Made by a program: the position numbers and the translations under genes. Shown here one piece after another: positions 12,162 through 22,917 of a stretch of DNA of 64,000 nucleotides. Positions within the stretch are counted from its first letter, which is position 1. Each line of letters opens with the position of its first letter. The notes under the pieces are model-generated. The model had not been told where the DNA came from, did no database searches, and saw only the letters and a program-made list of their open reading frames with translations. This DNA comes from Orientallactaga sibirica. Taxonomy: Eukaryota > Chordata > Mammalia > Rodentia > Dipodidae. The stretch spans positions 2,790,001 to 2,854,000 of the forward strand of contig JAEOAD010000005.1 in NCBI GenBank assembly GCA_036365145.1, written 5' to 3'.

Positions 12162-12187
12162 CAGGTTCTTTCCCATCTCCTCAGCTT
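11471..12187. repeat. Compound tandem array: eight ~58-bp blocks separated by (CA)n
   Basis: A block reading 'agggtctttcccatctcctc', then 'agctttgacgccaattctct', then 'ctgaccactgcacattac' recurs eight times, starting near 11473, 11574, 11663, 11770, 11862, 11953, 12046 and 12163. Spacings are about 101, 89, 107, 92, 91, 93 and 117 bp. Seven (CA)n tracts of different lengths lie between the blocks. In copies 1-4 two block types alternate: 'cagctttgac' with cattaca and an inner GCACA before the next block, and 'cagttttgac' with cattttaca. The last copy is truncated. Apparent frames of 62-106 codons on the minus strand are products of the repeat. Confidence 0.95.
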
Positions 12188-12449
12188 GACTCCATTCCTC
12201 TCTGTATCTTCTGTCTCCCATTCCACCTGTGGACATTTACTAGATAAGCAAAGATCTAACCCAGAGCTCAGCTTCTGTAACTAGCATCCTGTCACTCCTT
12301 CATCTCAGGAAACCAGGATCATCTGAGGCACTAGGGAGGGGTGGCTGAGATAGATTAGGAAGGGACAGGTTTAGTGTAATCATAGCATAAATCATAACGA
12401 CAGAAAATGTGTTCTTAGTATTATCAGATGACAAGCACGTGATTTTCAT
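12188..12449. other. Unique sequence
   Basis: Nothing recognised between the tandem array and the MIR. Confidence 0.45.
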
Positions 12450-12600
12450 ATGCATCAAATATAGTCCTCACAGAACCTATAAAACATCTGATTGCTGTTA
12501 TTGTACTATAGAGACCACAAAATAGTCATTTAGGGGGGTTAAACAGTGCAACATCCAACTGGGACTCAAAGGTAGATCTAGACTGTAATTCAGGCTGTTT
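12450..12600 (-). mobile_element. MIR SINE, antisense
   Basis: 'atagtcctcacagaacctat', then 'attgtactatagagacc', 'agtcatttaggggggttaaa', 'aactgggactcaaaggtaga' and 'attcaggctg' follow the antisense MIR order through the tRNA-derived region. Confidence 0.65.
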
Positions 12601-12670
12601 CATATCATGTTATTATCACTATGTTATAGTTTACTGAGTTACTTTTACCTTCAATAAATACCATGTAGAT

Positions 12671-12673
12671 GTA

Positions 12674-12720
<47 letters not shown>
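12671..12720. repeat. (GT)n microsatellite abutting an antisense B1
   Basis: GT units with TAT interruptions at the left and one near the right end, joined directly to the T-rich end of the B1 at 12719. Confidence 0.95.
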
Positions 12721-12865
12721 TTTGTTTCGAGGTAGGGTCTCACTCTAGCCCAGGCTGATCTGGAATTAACTACGTAGTCTCAGGGAGGCCTTGAACTCAC
12801 AGCGATCCTCCTACCTCTGCCTCTTGGGTGCTGGGATTAAAGGTGTGTGCCACCACACCTGGCTT
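12719..12865 (-). mobile_element. B1 SINE, antisense
   Basis: 'gaggtagggtctcactctag', 'cccaggctgatctggaatta', 'tgctgggattaaaggtgtgt', terminal 'gccaccacacctggct'. Full-length and relatively intact. Confidence 0.93.
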
Positions 12866-13320
12866 AAATAAATATTATAGTCTATTATTTTGTCAGTTCC
12901 ACAGTATAAAGAATAACAGAGTTTTCCATATTTATTATGTGTATAAAGCAAGAACTCATAAAAACCAGGCAAACAGAAAACATTCTTCTTATGAAAAGTG
13001 AAGCAAAAATATTAATGAAAACATGAAGAGGAGTAGGATGGGAGCAACACAAACAGTGTGTTGAAAATGCAATAATGAAACCCATTTCTTTGTTACTTAA
13101 TGAAAGATGAAAATACATAATGAAAGTCAAACAAATCCTAGCAAACTGAGCAGAGCTGTGCACAATACCACGAGCACGAGACACTCCAGAGTCTCGCTCT
13201 AAAGTGAGTAATCTGCAACCTCCATCGTAAACTCATCCCATCCCAGAGAAACACCAGAACACTCCACAGGAGGGTAAGGATGAGAACTGAGACGCTGCCC
13301 TATTTATATACACTTGACTA
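12866..13320. other. Unique sequence
   Basis: AT-rich; an antisense frame of 99 codons at 12885-13184 has no recognisable domain, although its translated product is hydrophobic in places. Confidence 0.4.
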
Positions 13321-13500
13321 TTTTTTATTTTTATTTTAGAGAGGGGGGGACTGGTGCAGCAGGGCCACAGCCACTGTAACTGAACTCCAGATGCTTGCAT
13401 ACCTAGTGGGCATAGGCAGCCTTGAGCTGAGAGAGATCGAACGTGGGTCCTTAGGCTTCGCAGGCAAGGGCCTTAATTGCTAAGCCAGCTCTCCAGCCCT
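13321..13500 (-). mobile_element. B2-type SINE, antisense, short and diverged
   Basis: T-rich tail, 'gcagggccacagccactgta', 'gggcataggcagcctt', 'ggtccttaggcttcgcagg', terminal 'taagccagctctccagccct'. The CT-rich section is nearly lost. Confidence 0.85.
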
Positions 13501-15569
13501 ACGGTTGATTTTTTACATCACTAACAAATTCCAAGAAAAGCAACTGAAAGAAGAAAAAAGAACTTCTTCAAGAATCCTTCCTCCCATCAAGTTAATAGCT
13601 GGCCACATGATATACACCAGAGGTCCACCCTTGCTCTGAGAGGTGGTGAACAGTGCACAACTGCAGGGACATTGTCATGTGCTCGCAGTTCTTGCCCCAG
13701 GCGCAGTCCTGACTGAGTGCAGAGCATCACCTCTCTGGGGTACAGGATGTTAGCATCCTTCCATATGTTTACTTGACATCCTTATAAAGCGTCTGTTCAA
13801 GCCCTCTGTCAAGTTCTATTTTCAACTACAGCAACTTTTTGTCTTGAGCATGTTCCTAGATAAAATTTATAGGATATAAAAGATGGCTGGATACGGCTAT
13901 TTAGTTTTTTAGCTTGTCAGCTCATTTACTTGTCAGAAATTTAAAAAGAAGAATATGACCCAAAAGTCATGGGAGAGGAACAGAGTCCCTTCCTTGGAGG
14001 GAAAAGAGACAGACCGATTCAGAATACGCAGTCCACATAACGTGGCTGAAGACGCCAGAACGCAGCTAATACGAATAACATGCTGACTGGCACGCAGCTG
14101 CCCACGTCACTTTTACATCCACATAAATGCATTTGTAGTCTTGGTCTTTGAGGTACCCTAACACACATTCACTTGTCACTCGTTTTATTTATAGTCTTTT
14201 AAGAAAAAACCCACCTAGATTGGTGATTGGGGGACATTTTTATCACTGCAGCCACAGCTGTGTGTGAAACGAGAACCTCAGGAATGCATACGAGGCAGTC
14301 TGCAAATTTTGTTCTAGGTTATTGTTTTCATTCCAATGTCTTGTGTCTCTACACCTGCTCTAGTAAAGGCTTGGATTCATGTTCTAGAAAGAGCTTTGTA
14401 ACCATCACAGTATAGGTCACAGCCAGCACTGAAGGAATGCAAGTCCCTCATGGGAACGCACACTGGAGGATCTCACAAGCAAATCCCAAGATCAAGCAAA
14501 AGTCTTGACATTCTTAGGGTCTTGTGTTATTCATTTATCTTGTTAACATGTAACTTTTTAAATATGCAGAGCTTACAATGTCATTTCAGTGAGATTCATT
14601 TACTTTTTTTTTAACTATGAAAAAGTAATGAACATTTTTTAAGGGCTAAAGAATCAGAATTGTATTTACAATTGCTTCACTTACTAAAATTGATAATACA
14701 TTTGGGAAACATGTTGTTTTGTCTTTTATGTGATATTTATGAAGCATAAACCTCAAATCAAAATAAAAATTACTTTGCATATCTATAATTCCTTTCATAG
14801 CTTTTGGAAATTAAATGAAGATTTGTTCTGCATTTAGTCATTGGCAAATATGGATTAGGCATTAACTAAAACATTCTGAAAAATCCACAAAGACTAGACA
14901 GAATTAATGAGAGCTACTTAATATCCCAAACAATTTGATTTTGGATTTTATATTCCAATTTTTGTGTCCTTTAACAAACACTGACTTTCAGAAACAAACA
15001 GAAAGAAACATACACCTGCATACAAATTCAAGCACATATTTTCTGTGTTTTAATTTTGGTTTTACATTCTTTTGACATTCTGCATTCTCATATTATCATA
15101 TGTCAATAAATATAATCAGAACGCATAATTGCAGTTTGTCCCAAGTCTTTCTTAATGTCTAGTAAACTCTCTCCTTTGGCTAAAATATGCAAAATAAATG
15201 TGCATTAAAATAAAAAGATACTTTTTATGGTTGAAACTGTAATTATGTTTAACTCATGAATGTGATTAACAATTCTCAGAATTTGAAAAGGTAGAATGAT
15301 TTTTTTTTATAAGGGCAGATGCCTTTCAAAATCCTGGAGTATTGCCAATTTAGGACACCGACTCTTGTCACTTTCTAGAACATAGCAGTCCAGGCAATAG
15401 GCCCCTTCTCTAACAACACACTGGCACCTGTGGACCTTTGAAGAAGGCCTTCATGTCACACTGACAGGACCCAGACTATTGCTCAAGATGGAGCGTTTAC
15501 TGCGACAAGTACAAAGAGTTAAGCAGCACTTGCTGTTTTAAGTGCTTCCCTCACACTCTCACTCCTCCC
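13501..15569. other. SINE-free AT-rich unique block
   Basis: No SINE, no long frame above 62 codons and few simple repeats in about 2 kb. Long AT-rich stretches at 14500-15310. Nothing identifiable as a gene. Confidence 0.5.
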
Positions 15570-15720
15570 CAGCAGCTAGACCAGAACATAGTTGGCATTA
15601 CTGAAATCCCCATTCTGTGAATGGGAAATCAATATGCAGAGATGTTAAAGGATTCACTGAATGCCCTAGATCGAAATCTCAGCAGAGCTGGGCTTCCAAC
15701 TTGGGCAGTCTGGCTACAGA
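15570..15720 (-). mobile_element. MIR SINE, antisense
   Basis: 'aaatccccattctgtgaatg', 'gcagagatgttaaagga', 'cagcagagctgggcttccaa' and 'gggcagtctggctacaga' keep the antisense MIR order. Confidence 0.75.
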
Positions 15721-15774
15721 TTACATAATCTTGGAGGTACCTTGAAATTTATGACCTGTGACTAACTAAGAAAG

Positions 15775-15890
15775 GCTCCAAAGGGGGTGAGGGTAGGGTT
15801 AGCCAAAACTGAAGACATCATGCAAAAGGCCACATGGAAACTCATTGTTAGCTAATGTAAAAATATAATTAAAAAAAAATACAAAAATAC
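15775..15890 (+). mobile_element. L1-like fragment, probably upstream part of the 16.5-kb copy
   Basis: 'gagggtagggttagccaaaa' and 'catcatgcaaaaggccac' resemble the corresponding part of the copy at about 1741-1770 (gagggtcagtcaaaattcaa). It ends in an A-rich stretch. Confidence 0.35.
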
Positions 15891-16530
15891 AAACCACAGA
15901 GTTGGGCAGAAGTAAACTGAAGTGCTAGATAATGCTGTAACATGAACTCATAATGAAGCAGGATTTGGGGTCCAGGAGGGTCCCCCAAGGTTATGAACAC
16001 CAATTTTGGATTTTGTCCTTTCCTTAACAAAGATTAATAAAGTGGACTCGAGAAAGATAAATGATGAATTATTAAGTTTATTTAGGGAGAAATCACAAAT
16101 AGTGGGGCTTATTTAAAGGAAACTGGGATCTAGGAAGAAGGCCAGAGCAGAGGCATAAAAACATGGGAAGTGGGAAACCCGCACTCGTGGAAAACAGTGC
16201 TCAGTTCATAAGGTACATTTAAGAGAAACTGAGGTTTTTAGGAAAGACTGGAGTGGAGCCACAAGCTCGCGGAAGACAGAGCCTGTGCAGGGAGACTAAG
16301 AAGGACACATGTAGCATCTGCCTGTGCTTCCTCATGGAACAAAGTCAAGAGGGCAGACAGTGGGGCTTAAGGAAGAATAGCATAGGGAAAATATAAAGTG
16401 GAGACCAAGAAATTCAGATAAGAAAAGAGCAGTATTCTGCTCTCCCCTCTCCCCACCCAGACTCACATGCATCCCTGTGACCAGAGTGAGGAGAGGCAGA
16501 GAGCCAAAGAAGGCTGAAAGCAGCCTTTAT
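15891..16530. other. Unclassified, possibly LTR-like insertion
   Basis: Lies between two parts of an L1-like element. It holds two loosely similar segments (around 16118 'aaactgggatctaggaagaa' and around 16224 'gaaactgaggtttttaggaa'). No target-site duplication or LTR termini could be established. Confidence 0.25.
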
Positions 16531-18015
16531 AGTGGATTGAAAAACTGTATTCTTTTGTCAACTTCAGTTATGTAAAAGGAACACCCTATTGGTTTATAGA
16601 TTTGAGCAAGCTTCAGGGCCAGCCCACCTACCTGAGCAGTGAAGACCCCTTCTAGGCAGCGTGCTAGACAGTGGGCAACAGGGGCCTCTAACTGTTGTGT
16701 TTCAGGCGCGAGTTCCATTCATGCCAGGGCTATGTGCTATCGGATTTCTCTGGGCTTCAGTTCCTCACTGAAACTTCCTAATGGAACCAAGCTGTCTCCC
16801 ATTTCTCTTTCAACAGGTTGTTACAGGAAAAACCCAGTGCCAGCGGTGGGATACCTCTCTGTGTTTGGTCAAGCAGGCCCCTCAAACAATTCATGCTATG
16901 ACCAGTGCTATAGAAATAGATGGTAAGACCCTACTGATGAAGGCACCACAGGCTTCCGTTACAGGACCCTGAGAAATCAAGCTGGAACTGAGCTGGAAGC
17001 CTTACTGCATCCAGTGATGGAAAGTGTGTGCTGGTTGCTGGGGGAGAAAAGTCCAGAACAGTCTTAACTAGCAGTGGTTCTTGTAGGCTTGACTAGACGG
17101 GCAATTGTGACCCACCTGTTAGGGAGGTAACCAACTGCTCTCAGACTGGATAAGAGACTCAATCCATGGGAGGAAATTAAGCCTGGGCCCCAGAACCTAG
17201 TTTAAAAAACAACAACAAACTATGGCTGGGAAGGTCACAGCCCTTAGTGACAAAGCTACCGCTGGTGTTTGGGTAAGTGCATATGTTTTCTCCATCAAGT
17301 GTCCTTCTGAACATTTATGTTTCTGCCCATAGAAGATGCAGCTCTCAATTTTGGTCAGAGAAGTTTCTTTGTGCAGATGGCAGTGCTTATTGGGGAGATG
17401 CAAAACTCATCCAAGTGCTAAGAATAAGAAGCAATGAGAAGCGATTCAGTGCAGAGCACTGCGTGAGACATCACCTGTCGTACCCTCCAAGGCTCCAGGA
17501 ACATGGAGGACGAGGGCTGAGAAGGAATGCAGGAGCATTTTTGTCTTCCAAATGTAAGTGACCTTGGCATGTAAGACTTCACAGAGACTGTCACGACCTG
17601 CACAAGGCCTGCTCATCAACATTTTGTCATGGAAGATGGTGGAAGACAGATGAGGCAAGGGAGAGAAAGAAGACAATGGGAGGGATTATGATTAACATAT
17701 GTTATACAGGGGCTGGTGAGATGGCTTAGCAGTTAAGGCACTTGCCTGTGAAGCCTAAGGACTTATGTTCAACTCTCCAAGTCCCACGTAAGCCAGATAC
17801 ATGGTGACACAAGCATGCCATGTCGCCCATGTGCACAAGTGGGCACACATGTCTGGAGTTCAAGTGCAGTGGCTGGAGGCCCTGATGTGCCAATTCTCTG
17901 ACTCTCTCTCCCTCTCTCTCTTCTATTGCATTAAAGAAAAAAAATGCAAATCTGTTGGACTTGTCTCAAAAAATAAATATGTTGTACATATATGAAAATT
18001 GTCAATAAAAATAGT
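16531..18015 (+). mobile_element. L1-like 3' end, degraded, interrupted by a SINE
   Basis: Shares with the 1.6-2.9 kb copy: 'gatggtaagaccctactgat' at about 16919, 'gagaaatcaagctggaactg' at about 16971, 'accctccaaggctccagg' at about 17481 and the end 'ttgtcaataaaaata' at about 18000. A B2-type SINE at 17709-17946 is inserted between the G-rich part and this terminal block. The family assignment is as tentative as for the other copies. Confidence 0.6.
17709..17946 (+). mobile_element. B2-type SINE, sense, inserted in L1-like 3' end
   Basis: 'ggggctggtgagatggctta', 'gcacttgcctgtgaagccta', 'cacgtaagccagatacat', 'tctggagttcaagtgcagtg', 'ctctctccctctctctct', A-rich tail. The internal region is somewhat longer than in the short form. 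Confidence 0.9.
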
Positions 18016-18025
18016 TTAAAAAATT

Positions 18026-18216
18026 GGTCTGGAAAGATGGCTCAGTAGCTAAGGTGCTTGCTTGAAAAGCTGAGTGACCTGGGTTCAATTCCCCAGTACC
18101 TACGTGCTGCCACATGCACAAAGTGGCACATGCAACTGAGAGCTCTTGCAGTGGCTGAAGTCCTTGTAGCACCCATTCTCTCTGTCTCTCTTCTCTCTCT
18201 GCTTGCATATAAAACC
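18026..18216 (+). mobile_element. B2-type SINE, sense, diverged
   Basis: 'ggaaagatggctcagtagct', 'ttcaattccccagtacctac', 'gcacaaagtggcacatgca', 'cattctctctgtctctct'. The 3' tail is short. Confidence 0.85.
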
Positions 18217-18744
18217 ATTTTTAAAGGTTCAAAATAGGTGAAAGGCTCCGCCTCCCCATCCTTACCATCCACCATCCTCTGTAAGCACTCTGTTCCCTGT
18301 CAGAATATGAACCATTGAAACAGTCATAAATGGCAAAACAGAAAGATGCTCAAGTGACAAGTCTGATTTCCATGCAGAACCCAGTCAGTGTTGTAAGTAA
18401 CATGTCTGAGGCAGAATTCAAGGACTCAGCAACTCCGCGTGATGCTCTTTCTAATCACCACTGAGCCTTTGCTTCTGCAGACACCCTGCTGTCACTTACC
18501 CACCACAATTTCACACATGAGAACTTGCTTAGCAAAAATATTTTCAAAAAGAACAAGGACAGCTGTCAAAGATTATCATAACCTTTGCGACATGAAGAAT
18601 CATGACGTAAGCTATGCGTGAGGCGGCAAATTTGAAAATTTCCCTCAATGTTCCTAACACATGCACCAGCACACACACGTTCTGTCCAGGTGTTCAGTTA
18701 GCAAACCTTGTGTACGTGTGTGTTTTGTATAGCAAATGGTCAGG
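18217..18744. other. Unique sequence
   Basis: No recognised repeat; one 60-codon frame without features. Confidence 0.45.
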
Positions 18745-18761
18745 GAAATAGGCATTTCTTT

Positions 18762-18990
18762 CTTTTTTTTCAAATTTTCAATTTTAATTATTTTTTATTT
18801 ATTTGAGAGAGAGAAATAAGCAGAGGGAAAGAGAGACAGATAGAGAGAGAATGGGCAAGCCAGGGGTCCCAGCCACAGCAAACGAACTCCAAACTCATGT
18901 GCTACCTTGTGCACCTGGCTTACTTGGGTCCTGGGGAATTGAACCTAGGTCCTTTGGCTTTGCAGGCAAGTGCCTTAGCCACTAAGCCAG
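18762..18990 (-). mobile_element. B2-type SINE, antisense, with target-site duplication
   Basis: T/A-rich tail, (GA)-rich stretch, 'atgggcaagccaggggtcc', 'gtgcacctggcttacttggg', 'gcaggcaagtgccttagcca', ending at ctaagcca so the first bases of the head are missing. A 17-bp direct repeat beginning gaaataggcat flanks it at 18745-18761 and 18991-19007 with one mismatch, so the missing head was probably lost at insertion. Confidence 0.92.
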
Positions 18991-19007
18991 GAAACAGGCA
19001 TTTCTTT

Positions 19008-20234
19008 ACTGGCTTTTTCTCAGAGAAGGTCACCAAGATTTGAAAGGGTGAAACATTAATCAAATGTTGCTGCCATGTAGTGAATGAGCTTTCAAACCAT
19101 GAGCTTCATCAGAACAGAATGCTTTGCATTCTCAAGTCCCTGGATCTTGGTGCAAGGAAAGTTTTGTTCAATACTGTGGGTGTGTCATATACATATTTAT
19201 CAGTATGTGTGAATACATAAAAATGTGTGTAGATATTTGTACATATGTCTACATATAGGTATCCTTTCTGTGAGTTGACTTTCAGATACTTAAATCTGTA
19301 TTTTATCTATCTAGATTTTTCTCAAACATTTTTTCTTTGTACAAGAAGCAGACTAATATAAAGCATATATACATTATTCATGTAATTACCAATAACTCTT
19401 ATAATTTTTGAGTGTCAGTACTCTATATGAGTGTATTCCATTTGCTTAGATAATCATATTCTGACTTGTTATTTTTATAAAGCGAAGGGACTGGTTATAA
19501 AGTATGTCAATTTCATTTAGCCCAAATCTTCAGAATCATGGGGTTCAAGTCTCAGGGGAAACTGTAGATCTGGGCATGCAGATGAGATAGTCAATTCCTT
19601 CTCTTCAAGCAACTCAAACTCCATGTTTCTGAGTTGGATTTTAACTAGTCTTCTGAAAAATATTTTACTGGAAATTTGAGATAAAAGCAGATATAAAAGT
19701 CTCTGATCTTTCAAAAGATATGAACATGTCTGATCTCGAAGGTCTCATGTATCTGTGCACTTTAATCATTGAACACCTTTAAGAGACGAATTACCCTTGA
19801 AATGTGTTGTGATTTTATGGGGGACACTATCTTCATCCACTGTACATCCATGCCAAATGGGGAAGGCAGAATATTGCTGCTCTAGTGAGGCTAATTGTCT
19901 AAATTTCATTTATATCAATTTATAATTAATTTATAAAAGCAGGACTTGACAAGAACTGCTGACTTACAAAGTTTAATTTTTGTTTTTAAAAGCACCAGTG
20001 ATAATTAAATTCCATTTCAGAGGATCCCAATCTTCAGGCTGTGACCAGGGAGGGTTTTACTTTCTATCCCTTGCTGGAGGAGCCGCTGTTGTTTTAAGAA
20101 ACAATTTTAATTTAGGTTTGCTAGGTTGCAGCAAATATATTAAATCTGTGAGAAAGGTTAAAAACCTGAAAATTTTTAATTTAAGATAAATAGATATAGA
20201 TGATTGGAATAATTCAGAGGTAGATTATCATAAT
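19008..20234. other. AT-rich unique sequence
   Basis: Frames up to 69 codons, no repeat family recognised. Confidence 0.45.
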
Positions 20235-20521
20235 TATTTTGCACATGTATGGTAGGTGTGCATGCATTTGGGTGTGCATTCACCTGTGGGTATGGAGGCT
20301 GCAGGTTGAGTTGCGTGCCTTCCTCGACAGCTGTCCTCTTAGTCATTCTAAGCTAAGGCTTCTCACTTGTGCTTGCTGGTTTGGTGACTCTGTTAGTAAC
20401 TAGCTATCTTGCCCTGTTCAGCAGCTGCCACAGCTGCCCAGTATTTGCATGGGTGGTGAGGATCCAAACTTTGGGCTTTCTTGGAAGGCATTTCAACACC
20501 TGAGCTCTAGCCACAGCCCCG
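20235..20521 (+). mobile_element. Old rodent interspersed repeat, same type as at 60.6 kb
   Basis: Starts with a 'gtgtgcatgcatttgggtgt' stretch, passes through 'ggctgcaggttgagttgc', and ends 'aacacctgagctctagccac' plus agcccc. The layout matches a rodent repeat that starts with a GT-rich 'gtgcacaggtcagaggaca' region and ends like '...gagccatctc..agcccc'. Strongly diverged. Confidence 0.5.
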
Positions 20522-20522
20522 A

Positions 20523-21231
20523 TTTTTCTCAAAATGCAATTTTAATATGTATAACACGTAAAAAGTTGTCATACTGCAGTGACTAGTGAACAATTTTTAT
20601 AAAAATGTGGTAGAATTTGTTGTATAGAAAAATTTCTTTAAGCAGGCATGTTGAAACTGTGGCCACATGTGTCCCAGGACACCCAAGAATGCTGCCCAAC
20701 CTAACATCATAAGTATACTTAGGATCGGACTTAACTCGCAATTTGTTTTGTAACTTGACTGAAAGGTTCTAGAGATTGAACTTTTTGTCACAGTGGCAAG
20801 AGGTTGGGCATGCATAATTATGTAGGAACAAAGACAGGTTTATTTGCAATCCACAACACCAGGTTGGTTTTCATGAGAAAGATTGTCAATCATTCCCACC
20901 ATTGCTCATAGATTAGGTGACCTCAAGAAATTGTCCTGACTCTGAAGGTAGAGTCAGTGAGTGGCTATATTCAAACAAGATGGACTATTTGGTATTACGT
21001 ATCTAAAGAGGAAGACAAATCTTTGGAAACATTTTCTGAAGCTCAGTTTTGCAGATAGTTATTTTGGCATACATTTTATTTGCAGACGGATGGAGATTTA
21101 TGAATTACAAATGCCTATATCACATAGCTCCAATATCAACTATGTGAGTGGTGTTTAAAAGAAAAAAAATTGACAGGAAATAAACACAAATATTTTTCAA
21201 ATGGGTGCTGCCAACTGTTGGCAGCTATTTT
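20523..21231. other. Unique sequence
   Basis: Nothing recognised; frames of 72 and 65 codons without features. Confidence 0.45.
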
Positions 21232-21642
21232 CTGAGTCATACATTCACTCTAGAGAGTTTGCCACGGACATGGGAATACTCAACAATTTCCTGAGTCGTA
21301 CACTCACTCTTTAGAGTTTGCAATGAACATGGGAATACTCAACCATTTCCTGAGTCATACATTCACTCTTGAGACTTTGCCATGGACATGGGAAATAGTC
21401 AACAATTTCCTGAGTCATACATTCACTCTTGAGAGTTTTCCACAAACATGAGAAATAATCAATGATTTCCTGAGTTGTACACTCACTCTTGAGACTTTGC
21501 CACGAACATGGGAATACTCAATGATTTTCTGAGTTGTACGTTCACTCTTGAGTCTTTGCCATGGACATGGGAATACTCAACAATTTTCTGAGTTGTACAC
21601 TCACTCTTGAGACTTTGTCATAGACATGGGAAATACTCAATG
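21232..21642. repeat. Seven-copy ~59-bp tandem array
   Basis: Units begin at 21232, 21291, 21350, 21410, 21470, 21529 and 21588 (period 59 or 60). Each opens ctgagtcatacattcactct or ctgagttgtacactcactct, then 'gagactttgccatggacatg', then 'ggaatactcaacaattt'. The last unit is cut at 'actcaatg'. The first four copies have mainly GTCAT/GTCGTA, the last three GTTGTA, so the array has internal subtypes. Confidence 0.95.
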
Positions 21643-22342
21643 AAAGGGTTGTGAAAATAGCAGAATAAACAGCAACTGCATTACATTGCCATCTCTGGTT
21701 TGGATGACTCCCAGTACTTTTGAAAGGTCTCAGAAAAGACTAATTGGCATGAGATAACTTTTTCAAATGTAAATGAAGTGCTAGGAAAGATACACTTCAG
21801 AAATGAGACATATTCCACATTTGATTTGAAGTCAGGGGTATTAATGCTATGCCTATCATATCAATGAGGCAATACAAAGTAAATTTTATCGTATTGAACA
21901 GAAAAGAGCACATGCTGTCTTTTCAGTTTTCCATCAGACTCTATATTATATTTCATCTCTTCATTGATTAGCATGTTAGAGAACATTGCTTCACTAACCC
22001 CAGCCTCTAAAGAGAGTAAGGATCAAGTTTTTCTTCTGGTTTACTTATAACCTCTTCAAGATTCCTAATGTGTTAATTTGCTTTATAGTTGAAAGAACAA
22101 ATGCCCACTAAGGAAGTGATTTATTAGCTGTCGAGGCTACAGTGGCTGTCAGATCAATAGTTATAATAAGATTAAGCTCTCCTGTTTTTAACAACTTCAT
22201 TTCACTGTCCCTCACTTGAAATTGGAAATCTTTTGTGTCTCCAGTGATCATCTTTAATATTTATCAAAACACTTCAAGGAATTAAGATATGAATCATGAA
22301 TTACCAAGTGCAAATTATTTCACTTTTAAAAGTCACACTATT
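21643..22342. other. Unique sequence
   Basis: AT-rich, no recognised element. Confidence 0.45.
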
Positions 22343-22540
22343 GGGGCTGAAGAGATGGTTTAGCAAAGCAAAAGGACCCAGGTTCAATTCTTCAGGTCCC
22401 ACGTCAGCCAGATGCACATGTTGGCGCACACATCTGGAATTTGTTTGCAGTGGCTAGAAGCCCTGGTATGCCCATAGATAGTGCCTCTATATCTCTCTCC
22501 CCCGTCTCTATTAAATAAGTAAATAGATCTTTTAAAAAAT
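22343..22540 (+). mobile_element. B2-type SINE, sense, with internal deletion
   Basis: 'ggggctgaagagatggttta' runs directly into 'gcaaagcaaaaggaccc', so about 20 bp around the A-box-proximal part is missing. Rest normal: 'tcccacgtcagccagatgca', 'ggaatttgtttgcagtggct', tail 'taaataagtaaatag'. Confidence 0.88.
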
Positions 22541-22665
22541 AGCACTATTCACAATAGAAAGCCATGTTATCAGTCTAGGTGTATGTCAACAAATGAATGA
22601 AAAAAGAAAATACCCTGCAACAGCATGAAACCAACTACAGTGCACCAATCAAATGGCCTGAAGGA

Positions 22666-22902
22666 GGGCTGGAGAGATGGCTTAGCAGTTAAGGCATCTG
22701 CCTGCTAAGCTTAAGAACACCCATTGGATTCTCCAGGTCCCAGACATGAAGTGACGGGAGAGCACAATGCCACACTTGCCCACAAGGGGCGAACGTGTCT
22801 GGAGTTCATTCACAGTGGCTGAGAGGCTGCTGGTGCACCCATTCTCTCTCTCTCTCTTTCTGACTCTTTCCAAAAAAAAAAAAAAAAAAAAAAAAAAAAC
22901 GA
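22666..22902 (+). mobile_element. B2-type SINE, sense, long form, with perfect target-site duplication
   Basis: 'ggctggagagatggcttagc', 'gcctgctaagcttaagaac', then the long-form middle 'cacaatgccacacttgccca' and 'caaggggcg', 'ttcattcacagtggctgaga', (CT)n and a pure A tail at about 22872-22899. The 15-bp direct repeat aaatggcctgaagga at 22651-22665 and 22903-22917 is perfect, which with the intact A tail suggests a young insertion. Confidence 0.95.
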
Positions 22903-22917
22903 AAATGGCCTGAAGGA

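Noticed and set aside
15891..16530. LTR retrotransposon
   Set aside because: No matching LTR ends, primer-binding site or target-site duplication could be seen; recorded only as unclassified.
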